In this document: piece by piece, positions 9,156 to 17,306 of the stretch
How the letters are laid out: the number at the start of each line of letters is the position of its first letter
How positions within the stretch are numbered: position 1 is the first letter of the stretch
Assembly (NCBI GenBank): GCA_903916755.1
Contig: CAIWXW010000087.1
Location: 62,001-126,000 of the forward strand
Direction: 5' to 3'
DNA from: an uncultured Opitutaceae bacterium
GTDB lineage: Bacteria > Verrucomicrobiota > Verrucomicrobiia > Opitutales > Opitutaceae
DNA: 64,000 bases
Made by a program: the position numbers and the translations under genes
Notes under the pieces: model-generated
What the model was told of the DNA's origin: nothing
What the model saw: only the letters and a program-made list of their open reading frames with translations
The model's database searches: none

Positions 9156-10198
9156 TTCCGGTCCGCTTCAAGCTCGCGGCGCCGGTGACCGGCCGCCTTC
9201 CGGCCGTCGACGAGCTCAAGGGCATCGCGATCATCCTCGTGATCCTCTATCACGCGGGCGGGATGCTCGCCTGGCAAAACACCCTTCATTTCGACCTGGG
9301 CGTGGACCTCTTCGTCCTCCTCAGCGGGGTCGTCCTCGGCTTCGGGGTCCGCTATTGCGGCGCACTGCCCTTTCTGGCGCGGCGCTTCGTGCGCATCCTG
9401 CCGGCGTATTGGCTGACGCTCACGACCTGCTGGGTCGCCAACACGCTCCTCCTGAAGGACCACTATACTCCCCTCAACCTGGCGGTTCACTACCTGGGCC
9501 TGCAGGGCTTTTTCGGGGACGCCTACGCTTTTGCCATCAACGACTCGTTCTGGTACATCACGCTCGCGCTGGGCCTCTATGCCATTTACTGCCTTTGCCA
9601 TACCCTGGTTCGCTTCCCCGACCGCCTCGTGCTGGCAGGCGCGGCCATCACTGCGATCATAGCGTTCATGTTTCTGCTCAGCTATGGGCCCACGGGATTG
9701 TTTGGGCATTTGGTCATTCGGATTCCAGGTTTTTTCGTGGGCTTGCTGATCGGCAAGTTGCTCAAGGAAGGCCAGTTAGACATACCTCTCAGCCTCCCCT
9801 TGGCCCTGGCCGGCGTTCTCTTGTTCTATATTCCCTATACCCAAGGGGTCGCCTTCTATACCCCCTGGGTCGCCCTCACCCTGGCAGCGATTTACCTGTT
9901 CGTGATCAAGCGCCCCGCCGGGGCGCCCGGACAGTGGCTCACCCGGGGCTTGGGCTTCCTCGGGCGGCATTCGCTGGAAATATTCCTGCTCCATCAACCC
10001 CTGATTCGCACCTACAACGTCTATGTCCTTGCCCAGGGCTTCAATGATTCGTCGCCCAGCGCAGGCATCCTGCTCGCCGGGGCCGCGGCTGGGCTCGTGG
10101 TGACGCTGGTGGTCAGCGTGTGCCTCCACCGGCTCGTTCAGAAGATCCCACTGCCGCCGGCGGGACGCTCCGACGCCGCGGCGCATCCCACCCCATGA
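9152..10198 (+). CDS. Acyltransferase family 3 (OafA/NodX-like) membrane O-acyltransferase
   Basis: A 348-residue integral membrane protein of the acyltransferase-3 family, which adds acetyl or other acyl groups to surface sugars. The N-terminal signature is present: DELKGIAIILVILYH, containing the family Asp and the catalytic-type His. It is followed by GVDLFVLLSG and FVRILPAYW, with about ten membrane segments. I chose the ATG at 9152 over the track start at 9056 because it overlaps the preceding stop (ATGA) and places the family motif near the N-terminus. The next gene is a degenerate copy. It probably acylates the amino sugar or glycan made by this operon. Confidence 0.88.
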   Translation: MIPVRFKLAAPVTGRLPAVDELKGIAIILVILYHAGGMLAWQNTLHFDLGVDLFVLLSGVVLGFGVRYCGALPFLARRFVRILPAYWLTLTTCWVANTLLLKDHYTPLNLAVHYLGLQGFFGDAYAFAINDSFWYITLALGLYAIYCLCHTLVRFPDRLVLAGAAITAIIAFMFLLSYGPTGLFGHLVIRIPGFFVGLLIGKLLKEGQLDIPLSLPLALAGVLLFYIPYTQGVAFYTPWVALTLAAIYLFVIKRPAGAPGQWLTRGLGFLGRHSLEIFLLHQPLIRTYNVYVLAQGFNDSSPSAGILLAGAAAGLVVTLVVSVCLHRLVQKIPLPPAGRSDAAAHPTP

Positions 10199-11229
10199 CG
10201 CCTCGGACGGGAACCCTGAGTTGCCAACTTGACCTCCAGGCCGACCACCATGCCTCGACCCTGGTCGAGCTGACGGGACTGGCGATCGTCCTCATCGTGC
10301 TCTACTACGTCGGGGGCGTGCTGGGGTGGAGCGCCAACCTCAACCTCCAGATCGGCATCGACCTGCTCTTTTTCGTCTATGGCGCGAGCCTGGCCAGCGA
10401 CAGCTCCCCAGCGACCGCGGGTGGCCTCTTGGCCAGGCATCTCCTGCGCATTCTGCCGTCCTACTGGGTCGTTTTATCGGCCTATTGGCTGTGCAATGTC
10501 CATTTCCTGCAACTGCACTATGCCGCGTCCAATCTTGTCGTTCACTACCTGGGATTGCAGGGCGCCTTCGGCGATGCGTCGGCGCTGAGTTTCGCAGAAC
10601 CGTTTTGCCTCGTCACCATGCTGCTGGCTTTCACGGTGCTTTATGCGGTCGCGTGGGCCCTGCGCGCTTCGCCAGCCGCCCTCCTGTTGACCGCGGCGCT
10701 GTTCTGCGTGCCCTTGATCCTCGTCTTTTCGGCCTATGGCCAAGCCGCCAGCTACAGATACCTCGGCCGACCTTCCGCCGGCTTCTTCATCGGCGTCCTG
10801 GCCGGATGGGTGCTAAAGACTGGCCGGATCGAGCTGAGGCTGGGCCCAACGCTTGCGCTCGCACTTTTTCTTTTGATCTACGTGTCCTACGTCGAAGGTG
10901 TTCAATTTTTGAGCACGGCCGCGGCGATAAGCTTGGCCGGGGCCTATGTTCTGGCCTGGAAACGTCTGGCCCCCCCCGGCCAACGAAAATGGGTTATTTC
11001 CTTTCTGAGTTTTATCGGCGAGCGTTGGCTGGAGATTCTTCTCATCTTCCAGCCATTGATCCGGGAATATAACACCTACCTTTTGGGCCGCTGGTTCAGC
11101 CTGGGAACGCCCGGCGGGGGTGCTCTCCTGCTGGGCGTCGCCGCCGGCTTGCTCGTGGCCATTGCGGCTGGCAGCGCCCTTCGCCTTGCCGTCGGGGCGC
11201 TCAGTTCATTAACTCCCTTCTCCCCATGA
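10195..11229 (+). CDS. Degenerate acyltransferase-3 paralogue lacking the catalytic His
   Basis: A 344-residue polytopic protein clearly homologous to the preceding acyltransferase. LVVHYLGLQGAFGDA matches LAVHYLGLQGFFGDA, and LLRILPSYWVVLSAYW matches VRILPAYWLTLTTCW. The catalytic signature has decayed: DELKG has become VELTG, and LYH has become LYY, so the family Asp and His are both gone. The start ATG at 10195 overlaps the previous stop (ATGA) and the end overlaps the SDR start, so the reading frame is intact and translationally coupled. It may be a non-catalytic partner of the active copy, an enzyme with a changed mechanism, or a gene on the way to loss. The intact frame argues against recent decay. 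Confidence 0.82.
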   Translation: MTPRTGTLSCQLDLQADHHASTLVELTGLAIVLIVLYYVGGVLGWSANLNLQIGIDLLFFVYGASLASDSSPATAGGLLARHLLRILPSYWVVLSAYWLCNVHFLQLHYAASNLVVHYLGLQGAFGDASALSFAEPFCLVTMLLAFTVLYAVAWALRASPAALLLTAALFCVPLILVFSAYGQAASYRYLGRPSAGFFIGVLAGWVLKTGRIELRLGPTLALALFLLIYVSYVEGVQFLSTAAAISLAGAYVLAWKRLAPPGQRKWVISFLSFIGERWLEILLIFQPLIREYNTYLLGRWFSLGTPGGGALLLGVAAGLLVAIAAGSALRLAVGALSSLTPFSP

Positions 11230-12050
11230 ACATCGTGATCACCGGCACCAGCACCGGCATCGGCCTCGCCTTGGCCGAGCACCTGCTCGCGGAGGGTCAT
11301 CAAGTGTCAGGCCTGGCTAGATCCAATCAGGCAGAACTCGTACGGCGCCATGGGGGGCGCTTTCGGGGCTTTCGCTGTGACGTGGCGATCTGGGACCAGG
11401 TGGCGAAGGTGGCCGCTGAGATCGGCGGGAGTTGGACCCACGTCGATGCGCTGGTGACCTGCGCCGGTGTCCAGGGAGAAGTGGGCCCCGCGATGGCGGC
11501 CGATCCCAAGCGCTGGGGAGAAACCGTGCGGATCAACCTCGACGGCACCTTCCATTCGATCCGGGCCTTTCATTCGTTGCTGGCCCAAGCGCCCCGCCGG
11601 GCGAAGGTAATTTGCTTTTCCGGCGGCGGTGCCAGCAAGGCTCGACCCAACTTTTCCGCCTATGCCGCCGCGAAAACCGCCGTGGTCCGCCTGGTCGAAA
11701 CCCTCGCCGAGGAACTTCGTGGGCAGCCGATCGACCTCAATGCCGTCGCTCCGGGCGCCATCAATACGCGGATGACCGAAGAGGTGCTCGCCTTGGGCCC
11801 GCAAGTCGTCGGCGAGCAGGAGTATCGGTCGGCGTTGAAGCAAAAGGCCAGCGGGGGCGCCTCCATCGAAACGCTTTTCAAATTTGTCGACTGGCTCCTT
11901 GGACCGGAGAGCGACGGCGTCAGCGGGCGCCTGCTCGCCGCCCTTTGGGATCCCTGGCCCACGCTCGGACAGCACGTTCCGGCCCTGGCCGAGAGCGATG
12001 TCTATCTGCTGCGGCGGATCGTGCCCGAGGAGCGCGAGATGAAATTTTAA
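11226..12050 (+). CDS. Short-chain dehydrogenase/reductase (SDR)
   Basis: A 274-residue soluble NAD(P)-dependent oxidoreductase. The Rossmann motif is TGTSTGIG at residues 6-13. The NAG-like motif is VTCAGVQG, the catalytic Ser lies in ICFSGGGAS, and the catalytic pair is in SAYAAAK (Tyr-x3-Lys). The length is normal for classical SDRs. It starts with an ATGA overlap in the sugar operon and is followed two bases after its stop by a Gfo/Idh oxidoreductase. It likely acts on a keto-sugar intermediate or nucleotide sugar; the exact substrate cannot be told from sequence. Confidence 0.87.
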   Translation: MNIVITGTSTGIGLALAEHLLAEGHQVSGLARSNQAELVRRHGGRFRGFRCDVAIWDQVAKVAAEIGGSWTHVDALVTCAGVQGEVGPAMAADPKRWGETVRINLDGTFHSIRAFHSLLAQAPRRAKVICFSGGGASKARPNFSAYAAAKTAVVRLVETLAEELRGQPIDLNAVAPGAINTRMTEEVLALGPQVVGEQEYRSALKQKASGGASIETLFKFVDWLLGPESDGVSGRLLAALWDPWPTLGQHVPALAESDVYLLRRIVPEEREMKF

Positions 12051-12052
12051 GC

Positions 12053-13066
12053 ATGTCCGGCATCGCCATCATCGGTTACGGCTATTGGGGCCCGAAACTC
12101 ACCCGCAATTTCCTGCAGAGCGGCGCCTTCGGGCGTGTCGTGATTTGCGAGGAACAGGCCGCCCGGCGGCAAAGGGGCCTGCGGGAGAATCCCGGCGCGG
12201 AGGCGGTCGCGACCTTCGCCGAGGTCCTCTCCGACCCTTCGCTCACCGCCGTCGCCCTTGCCACCCCCGTCGGCACCCACTACGCGCTAGCCCGGGCCGC
12301 CTTGGAGGCCGGCAAGCACGTCCTGGTTGAGAAGCCCCTGGCCACACGCACCGAGGAGGCGGAACAGCTGGTACGGCTCGCGGCTGAGAGGCGACGCGTG
12401 TTGATGGTCGACCACACGTTCGTCTATCACCCCGCCGTCCAGCACATCCGCACTCTCATCCAGGCCGGCGAACTGGGAAAGCTCAACTACATCGATTCCA
12501 CCCGGATCAACCTGGGCCTGTTTCAGCATGACGTGAACGTGCTCTGGGACCTCGCGGTGCATGACTTGTCGATCGTGAACCTTTTTACGACGGAGCGGCC
12601 CGAACGCGTGCAGGCCATCGGCGCCAGCCATACCTCCAGCCCGCTGGAGAACATCGGCGTGCTTGTGCTGCGCTACGCCTCAGGCCTGTTCGTCCATCTC
12701 AACTGCTCCTGGGTGTCGCCGGTCAAGATTCGGCACATGCTGATCGGTGGTGACCGGAAAATGGTCGTCTACGACGACCTCAATGCGAACGAGCCGGTCA
12801 AAGTCTATGACTCGGGCGTGGTGGCGAGGACCGACGAGGACCGGAACCGTCTGCTCTTCGAATATCGGGCCGGGAATGTCTATTCTCCGCGCATTCAGCA
12901 GCGCGAGGCCCTGGCCAATCTCGTGCAGGACTTCGTCGCCGCGATGGAGGGCCGAGCGGTGCCGCTTTCCGACGGCCGGTTCGGCGCGGATGCCGTCAAG
13001 ATTCTAGAGGCTGCGCAGCATTCGGTCACTCGTGGCGGCCAGGAGGTATCACTCACATGGAAGTGA
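12053..13066 (+). CDS. Gfo/Idh/MocA-family nucleotide-sugar oxidoreductase
   Basis: A 337-residue NAD(P)-dependent oxidoreductase. The N-terminal dinucleotide fold has IIGYGYWGPKL, the family motif is EKPLATR at about residues 97-103, and a C-terminal alpha/beta substrate domain follows. The ORF track extends in frame to 11432, but the upstream part is a shadow of the SDR; the ATG at 12053, two bases after the SDR stop, fits the family N-terminus. Its neighbours are an acetyltransferase and a DegT aminotransferase, a trio known from WbpB/WbpD/WbpE- or Wlb-type pathways that build 3-acetamido sugars by oxidation, transamination and acetylation. I infer a 3-keto nucleotide sugar as product. No UDP-sugar 6-dehydrogenase (WbpA) is in the window. 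Confidence 0.86.
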   Translation: MSGIAIIGYGYWGPKLTRNFLQSGAFGRVVICEEQAARRQRGLRENPGAEAVATFAEVLSDPSLTAVALATPVGTHYALARAALEAGKHVLVEKPLATRTEEAEQLVRLAAERRRVLMVDHTFVYHPAVQHIRTLIQAGELGKLNYIDSTRINLGLFQHDVNVLWDLAVHDLSIVNLFTTERPERVQAIGASHTSSPLENIGVLVLRYASGLFVHLNCSWVSPVKIRHMLIGGDRKMVVYDDLNANEPVKVYDSGVVARTDEDRNRLLFEYRAGNVYSPRIQQREALANLVQDFVAAMEGRAVPLSDGRFGADAVKILEAAQHSVTRGGQEVSLTWK

Positions 13067-13548
13067 TCAATGAAGACAGCGCCCGTCGATCCCTGGTCAA
13101 TGTCCGGGTGGGCAGCGGCGTGCGCATTTTCAATTTCGTCAACGCCTATGGCTGTGAGATCGGTGACAACACCAAGGTGGGCACTTTCGTCGAAATCCAG
13201 AAGAACGCGCGCATCGGCCGCAACTGCAAGATATCCAGCCACACCTTCATCTGCGAGGGAGTCGAGATCGAGGACGAGGTGTTCATCGGACACAACGTCT
13301 CTTTCATCAACGACAAAGTGCCCCGGGCCGCCAACCCGGACGGATCACCGCAGACGGAGAAGGACTGGGCGGTGATCCCAACCCGGGTAAAGAAAGGCGC
13401 TTCGATCGGAACCGCGGCGACCATCCTGTGCGGTGTGACCATTGGCGAGCGAGCCGTGATCGGCGCGGGCAGCGTCGTCACCCGTGACGTCCCAGACGGG
13501 GCGACGGTGGCCGGCAATCCGGCGCGCCCGCTGCCGCCCCGCCGTTAG
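13057..13548 (+). CDS. Left-handed beta-helix N-acetyltransferase (WbpD/WlbB-like)
   Basis: A 163-residue hexapeptide-repeat acyltransferase. Short repeats such as IGDNTKVGTFV, IGRNCKISSHT and IGTAATILCGV form the left-handed helix, and the end, VTRDVPDGATVAGNPAR, is typical of acetyl-CoA-dependent family members. It overlaps the oxidoreductase stop by ten bases and has the best Shine-Dalgarno site of the operon, AGGAGG at 13041-13046. With the flanking oxidoreductase and aminotransferase it should acetylate a 3-amino nucleotide sugar, by analogy with WbpD, WlbB or FdtC. The exact sugar is not determined. Confidence 0.88.
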   Translation: MEVINEDSARRSLVNVRVGSGVRIFNFVNAYGCEIGDNTKVGTFVEIQKNARIGRNCKISSHTFICEGVEIEDEVFIGHNVSFINDKVPRAANPDGSPQTEKDWAVIPTRVKKGASIGTAATILCGVTIGERAVIGAGSVVTRDVPDGATVAGNPARPLPPRR

Positions 13549-13568
13549 ACTTGCTCAACCCCTTTGCC

Positions 13569-14672
13569 ATGAATGTCCCCTATTTCGACCTGCCCGCGCA
13601 GATCCGGGCGCTCCGTCCCGAACTTGATGCGGCCATTGCGCGCACACTGGATAATTGCTCGTTCTGCCTTGGGCCGGACGTCACGCAATTCGAGCGTGAT
13701 TTCGCCGCCTATGCGGGCTCGACCCATTGCGTTGGCTTTAACAGCGGCACCTCTGCCCTGCACGTCGCTGCCCGCCTGCTCAATCTCCAGCCGGGTGACG
13801 AGGTCATCACGACGCCCTTCACCTTCATCGCCACCAGTTGGGCGCTCGCCTATGTGGGGGCAAAGCCGGTGTACGTGGACATCGACGAGGCCACCTTCAA
13901 CCTGGATCCCGCATTGATCGAGCGAGCGATCACGCCCCGAACCAAGGCCATTCTGCCGGTGCACCTCTACGGGCAGCCCTGCGATCTGGATGCGATTCTG
14001 GCCATCTGCCGCCGGCACCAGCTGCCGCTGATCGAGGATGCGGCGCAAGCCCATGGCGCCAGATACAAGGGACGGCCCGTCGGCACTTTCGGCGAAGCGG
14101 CGATCTACAGTTTCTACCCCGGTAAGAACCTCGGAGCCTGCGGCGAAGCGGGAGCACTGGTGACCGATCGGGCTGACTTCGCCGAGCGGGCGCGCTCGCT
14201 GCGCGAGCACGGCGCCAAGGTCCGCTACTATCATGACGAAGTGGGGTACAATTACCGCATGGAGGGCATTCAAGGCGCGGTGCTTAACGTGAAGCTCAAG
14301 CACCTGGCCGCCTGGACCGCCGCCCGCCGCCGAAACGCCCATCGTTACCACACCTTGCTGCGCGGCACCCCCCTGCGCCTGCCCCTCGAGGCCACCGGCG
14401 CGGAAAGCGTCTATCATTGTTATGTCGTCCGGCACGTCCAGCGCGATCGCCTGCGCGAGCATCTCGAGAAGAAAGGGGTGGGCACGGCGCTGCATTACCC
14501 TGTGCCGCTCCACTTGCAAAAGTGCTTTGCCGATCTAGGCCACCGGGCGGGCGACTTCCCAGTCGCCGAGCGAGCCGCCCGCGAGTGCCTCAGCCTTCCG
14601 ATCTATCCCGAACTCACCGAAGCGCAGGTCGAATACGCGGCCGCGATGATCAACGAATTCACGGGCTGGTAA
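13569..14672 (+). CDS. DegT/DnrJ/EryC1-family sugar aminotransferase (WbpE-like)
   Basis: A 367-residue PLP-dependent aminotransferase acting on keto nucleotide sugars. PLP-site motifs are visible: NSGTSALH near residue 60, VITTPFTFIATS, IEDAAQAHGA with the conserved Asp, and SFYPGKNLG, which contains the Schiff-base Lys at about residue 187. I prefer the ATG at 13569 to the TTG at 13551 because MNVPYFDLPAQ is the usual N-terminus of the family. It sits between the acetyltransferase and an epimerase in one operon and probably installs the amino group that the preceding enzyme acetylates. Confidence 0.9.
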   Translation: MNVPYFDLPAQIRALRPELDAAIARTLDNCSFCLGPDVTQFERDFAAYAGSTHCVGFNSGTSALHVAARLLNLQPGDEVITTPFTFIATSWALAYVGAKPVYVDIDEATFNLDPALIERAITPRTKAILPVHLYGQPCDLDAILAICRRHQLPLIEDAAQAHGARYKGRPVGTFGEAAIYSFYPGKNLGACGEAGALVTDRADFAERARSLREHGAKVRYYHDEVGYNYRMEGIQGAVLNVKLKHLAAWTAARRRNAHRYHTLLRGTPLRLPLEATGAESVYHCYVVRHVQRDRLREHLEKKGVGTALHYPVPLHLQKCFADLGHRAGDFPVAERAARECLSLPIYPELTEAQVEYAAAMINEFTGW

Positions 14673-14690
14673 GATCCCCTCAAGCCGAGC

Positions 14691-15704
14691 ATGAAAATCT
14701 TCCAAAGCGAGTGTCGCGTGCTGGTAACAGGCGGCGCTGGTTTCATTGGATCGCATTTGGTGGATACGCTGGCCGCGGCGGGCTGCTGGGTGACCGTGCT
14801 GGATAATTTTCGCAACGGCCGGCCGGAGAACCTGGTGGCCGCCGAGAAGACCGGCCGGGTCGAAGTGATCCGGGGCGACATCACCGAGCGGGCCACCTGC
14901 GACCAGGTGATGCGTGGCATCGAGGTGGTTTTCCACCTGGCCTGCCTGGGCGTGCGCCACTCGCTCCACGATCCGGTCGAAAACCACCAGGTCAACGCCC
15001 TGGGCTCGCTTTACCTGCTCCAGGCGGCCCGCCAGGCCCAGGTCGCCCGCTTTCTCTACATGTCGACCAGCGAGGTGTATGGCGCGGCGCTCGCCTTCCC
15101 CTTGACTGAGCAAGCGACAACCTGGCCGACCACCGTGTACGGCGCCTCGAAGCTGGCGGGAGAGCACTACGCCGCCGCCTTTCACATCTGCCACGGCCTT
15201 CCCGTCGTGCGGGTGCGCCCCTTCAACAACTACGGGCCCCGCGCCCACTTCGCCGGCGATTCCGGCGAGGTAATTCCCCGGTTCATCCTCCGCGCCCTGG
15301 CGGGCCAGCCTCCCGTGATCTTTGGCGACGGTTCCCACACGCGTGATTTCCTCTACGTGAAAGATTGTGCCGAGGCGCTGGTCGCGATCGCCGAATGCGA
15401 CTCCCTGGTGGGCGACCTCGTGAATCTCGGCTATGGCGAGGAGATCCGCGTCGACGAGATCGCCCGCCTGGTCCTAGCCGCCACGGGCCGGGGCCAGCTT
15501 AAGGTCGTCCATGAGGCCGAACGCCCCGGGGATGTGCCCCGGCTGTGGGTTGACGCCGCCAAACTGAGGAGCGCCACTGGTTTCCGGCCGCGCACTTCAC
15601 CCGCTGTTGGGCTGGCGGCGACGATGGACTACTATCGCGCAATCTATGCGGACGATCCCGGCTGTCTCGCGCGCATGCAGACCCGAAACTGGGAGGCGAA
15701 ATGA
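14691..15704 (+). CDS. NAD-dependent sugar epimerase/dehydratase
   Basis: A 337-residue extended SDR. The Rossmann motif is VTGGAGFIGSH, the serine region is MSTSEVYG, and the catalytic pair is in YGASK. Substrate-side motifs include RPFNNYGPRA and HTRDFLYVKD. These are typical of UDP/dTDP-sugar 4-epimerases and 4,6-dehydratases. The stop overlaps the start of the next aminotransferase (ATGA). In this context it may supply the 4-keto or epimerised sugar used by that aminotransferase. Dehydratase versus epimerase cannot be settled by eye. Confidence 0.87.
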   Translation: MKIFQSECRVLVTGGAGFIGSHLVDTLAAAGCWVTVLDNFRNGRPENLVAAEKTGRVEVIRGDITERATCDQVMRGIEVVFHLACLGVRHSLHDPVENHQVNALGSLYLLQAARQAQVARFLYMSTSEVYGAALAFPLTEQATTWPTTVYGASKLAGEHYAAAFHICHGLPVVRVRPFNNYGPRAHFAGDSGEVIPRFILRALAGQPPVIFGDGSHTRDFLYVKDCAEALVAIAECDSLVGDLVNLGYGEEIRVDEIARLVLAATGRGQLKVVHEAERPGDVPRLWVDAAKLRSATGFRPRTSPAVGLAATMDYYRAIYADDPGCLARMQTRNWEAK

Positions 15705-16840
15705 TCCCCTTGGCGAAGCCGGAAATGGGCGACGAGGAGATTGCGTTGGTGGCCGAGACCGTTCGCAGCGGCTGGATCACCCAGGGACCCCGGGTGGCTG
15801 AATTCGAAGCGGCTTTCGCCGCCAGGGTCGGCGCCCGGCATGCGGTGGCGACCTCCAACTGCACGACTGCCCTGCACCTCTCGCTGCTCGTCGCCGGGGT
15901 CGGACCGGGCGACGAGGTCATCGTGACTCCGCACAGCTTCATCGCCTCGGCCAATGCGATAGTGCATTGCGGCGCGTGTCCGGTTTTTGCCGACATCATT
16001 CCGGAGACGCTGAATATGGACCCGCGTTTGGCCGCAGCGGCCATCACCCCGCGGACCAAGGCCATCATGGCCGTCCACCAGGTGGGCCGTCCGGCCGAGC
16101 TGGCGGAACTGGCCGCGCTGGCCGGCGCGCGCCGCATCGCCCTCATTGAGGATGCCGCCTGCGCCATCGGCAGCCGGTATCGGCAAGAGCCGATCGGAAG
16201 CAACGGCTATTCACCCCTGGTCTGTTTCAGCTTTCATCCCCGCAAGATCGTGAGCACGGGCGACGGCGGCATGATCACGACGGGAAACGAATCCTGGGCC
16301 CAGCGCCTGCGCCTGCTCCGGCAGCACGGCATGTCGGTGAACGACCGCCAGCGCCACCAGTCCCGGACCGTCGTCGCAGAAGCCTACCCGATCCTGGGCT
16401 ATAATTACCGGCTGACGGACGTCCAGGCGGCCATCGGCTTGGCCCAGCTGCGGCGTCTGGATGGCATGGTCGCGCGCCGCCGGGAGATTGCCGCACGCTA
16501 TGACGCGGCATTGGCCGGCCACCCCAGAATTGTCCTTTTCGTTGAACCGGCCGATAGCCGGTGGAATCACCAAACCTATCTGATTCGCCTTGCTGGCGTG
16601 GACTCAACGCAACGGGACGGCTTCATGCAGGGATTGCTGGATGAAGGCATTGCCTCCCGCCGCGGGATCATGTCGATCCATCGCGAGGCCTGCTACGAGG
16701 AGCGGTTTGGACCGCAAAGCTTTCCGCGGAGCGAAGCGGCGAGCGACCAGTGCGTTTGTTTGCCGCTTTACACCCAGATGACGGATGTTGATATCGAAGC
16801 GGTGATCGCTGCCGTCCGCCGGCAAGCTGATCGGCTTTGA
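15701..16840 (+). CDS. Second DegT-family sugar aminotransferase
   Basis: A 379-residue PLP aminotransferase. Motifs are SGWITQGPRVAEFE near the N-terminus, TSNCTTALHLSL, IEDAACAIGS, and the PLP-Lys stretch SFHPRKIVSTGDGG. It differs from the first aminotransferase (the Lys context is HPRK rather than YPGK), so it probably has a different keto-sugar substrate, most likely at C4. A Shine-Dalgarno-like GGGAGG precedes the ATG, which overlaps the epimerase stop. It is paired with its own downstream acetyltransferase, giving a second amino-then-acyl module. Confidence 0.9.
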   Translation: MIPLAKPEMGDEEIALVAETVRSGWITQGPRVAEFEAAFAARVGARHAVATSNCTTALHLSLLVAGVGPGDEVIVTPHSFIASANAIVHCGACPVFADIIPETLNMDPRLAAAAITPRTKAIMAVHQVGRPAELAELAALAGARRIALIEDAACAIGSRYRQEPIGSNGYSPLVCFSFHPRKIVSTGDGGMITTGNESWAQRLRLLRQHGMSVNDRQRHQSRTVVAEAYPILGYNYRLTDVQAAIGLAQLRRLDGMVARRREIAARYDAALAGHPRIVLFVEPADSRWNHQTYLIRLAGVDSTQRDGFMQGLLDEGIASRRGIMSIHREACYEERFGPQSFPRSEAASDQCVCLPLYTQMTDVDIEAVIAAVRRQADRL

Positions 16841-16844
16841 CCGT

Positions 16845-17306
16845 ATGGAAACACCCGCCGCCCAACCGCTTCCGGCCAACCCCTACAACCCCTGCGCCTG
16901 GATCACGGGGAACCCCCAGATTGGGGCGGATACATGGATCGGCGCGTTCACCCTCATTGACGGCCTCGGCGGCCTGCGGATCGGCCGCGGCTGCAATATC
17001 AGCTGCGGCGCCCAAATTCTCTCGCATTCGACCGTCCGCCGCTGTGTCACGGAAGGGCGGCATCCAACCCCGGACTTCAAGGCTACCACCTTGGGTGATT
17101 TCGTCTTCGTGGGCGCCAACGCCGTGATCCAGATGGGGGCGCTGATCGGCGACCACTCGGTTATCGGCGCCGGCTCGGTGGTGCTGGAGGACACGATCAT
17201 TCCGGCCTACTCTTTGGCCGTTGGCGTCCCCGCCCGGGTGGTGCGTGATTTGCGCCTCGAGGTCGGGGACTGGAGCCGCGCGGCCCGGGAGACCAAGCAG
17301 CCATGA
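16845..17306 (+). CDS. Hexapeptide-repeat acyltransferase
   Basis: A 153-residue left-handed beta-helix protein with repeats such as IGADTWIGAFTLI, IGRGCNISCGAQI and IGDHSVIGAGSVV, and an AVGVPARVV end. The gene starts four bases after the aminotransferase stop and ends in an ATGA overlap with the GT2. By position it acylates the amino sugar formed by the preceding DegT enzyme. The internal loop with HSTVRR..TEGRHP carries a candidate catalytic His. The acyl donor and substrate are inferred from family. Confidence 0.85.
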   Translation: METPAAQPLPANPYNPCAWITGNPQIGADTWIGAFTLIDGLGGLRIGRGCNISCGAQILSHSTVRRCVTEGRHPTPDFKATTLGDFVFVGANAVIQMGALIGDHSVIGAGSVVLEDTIIPAYSLAVGVPARVVRDLRLEVGDWSRAARETKQP

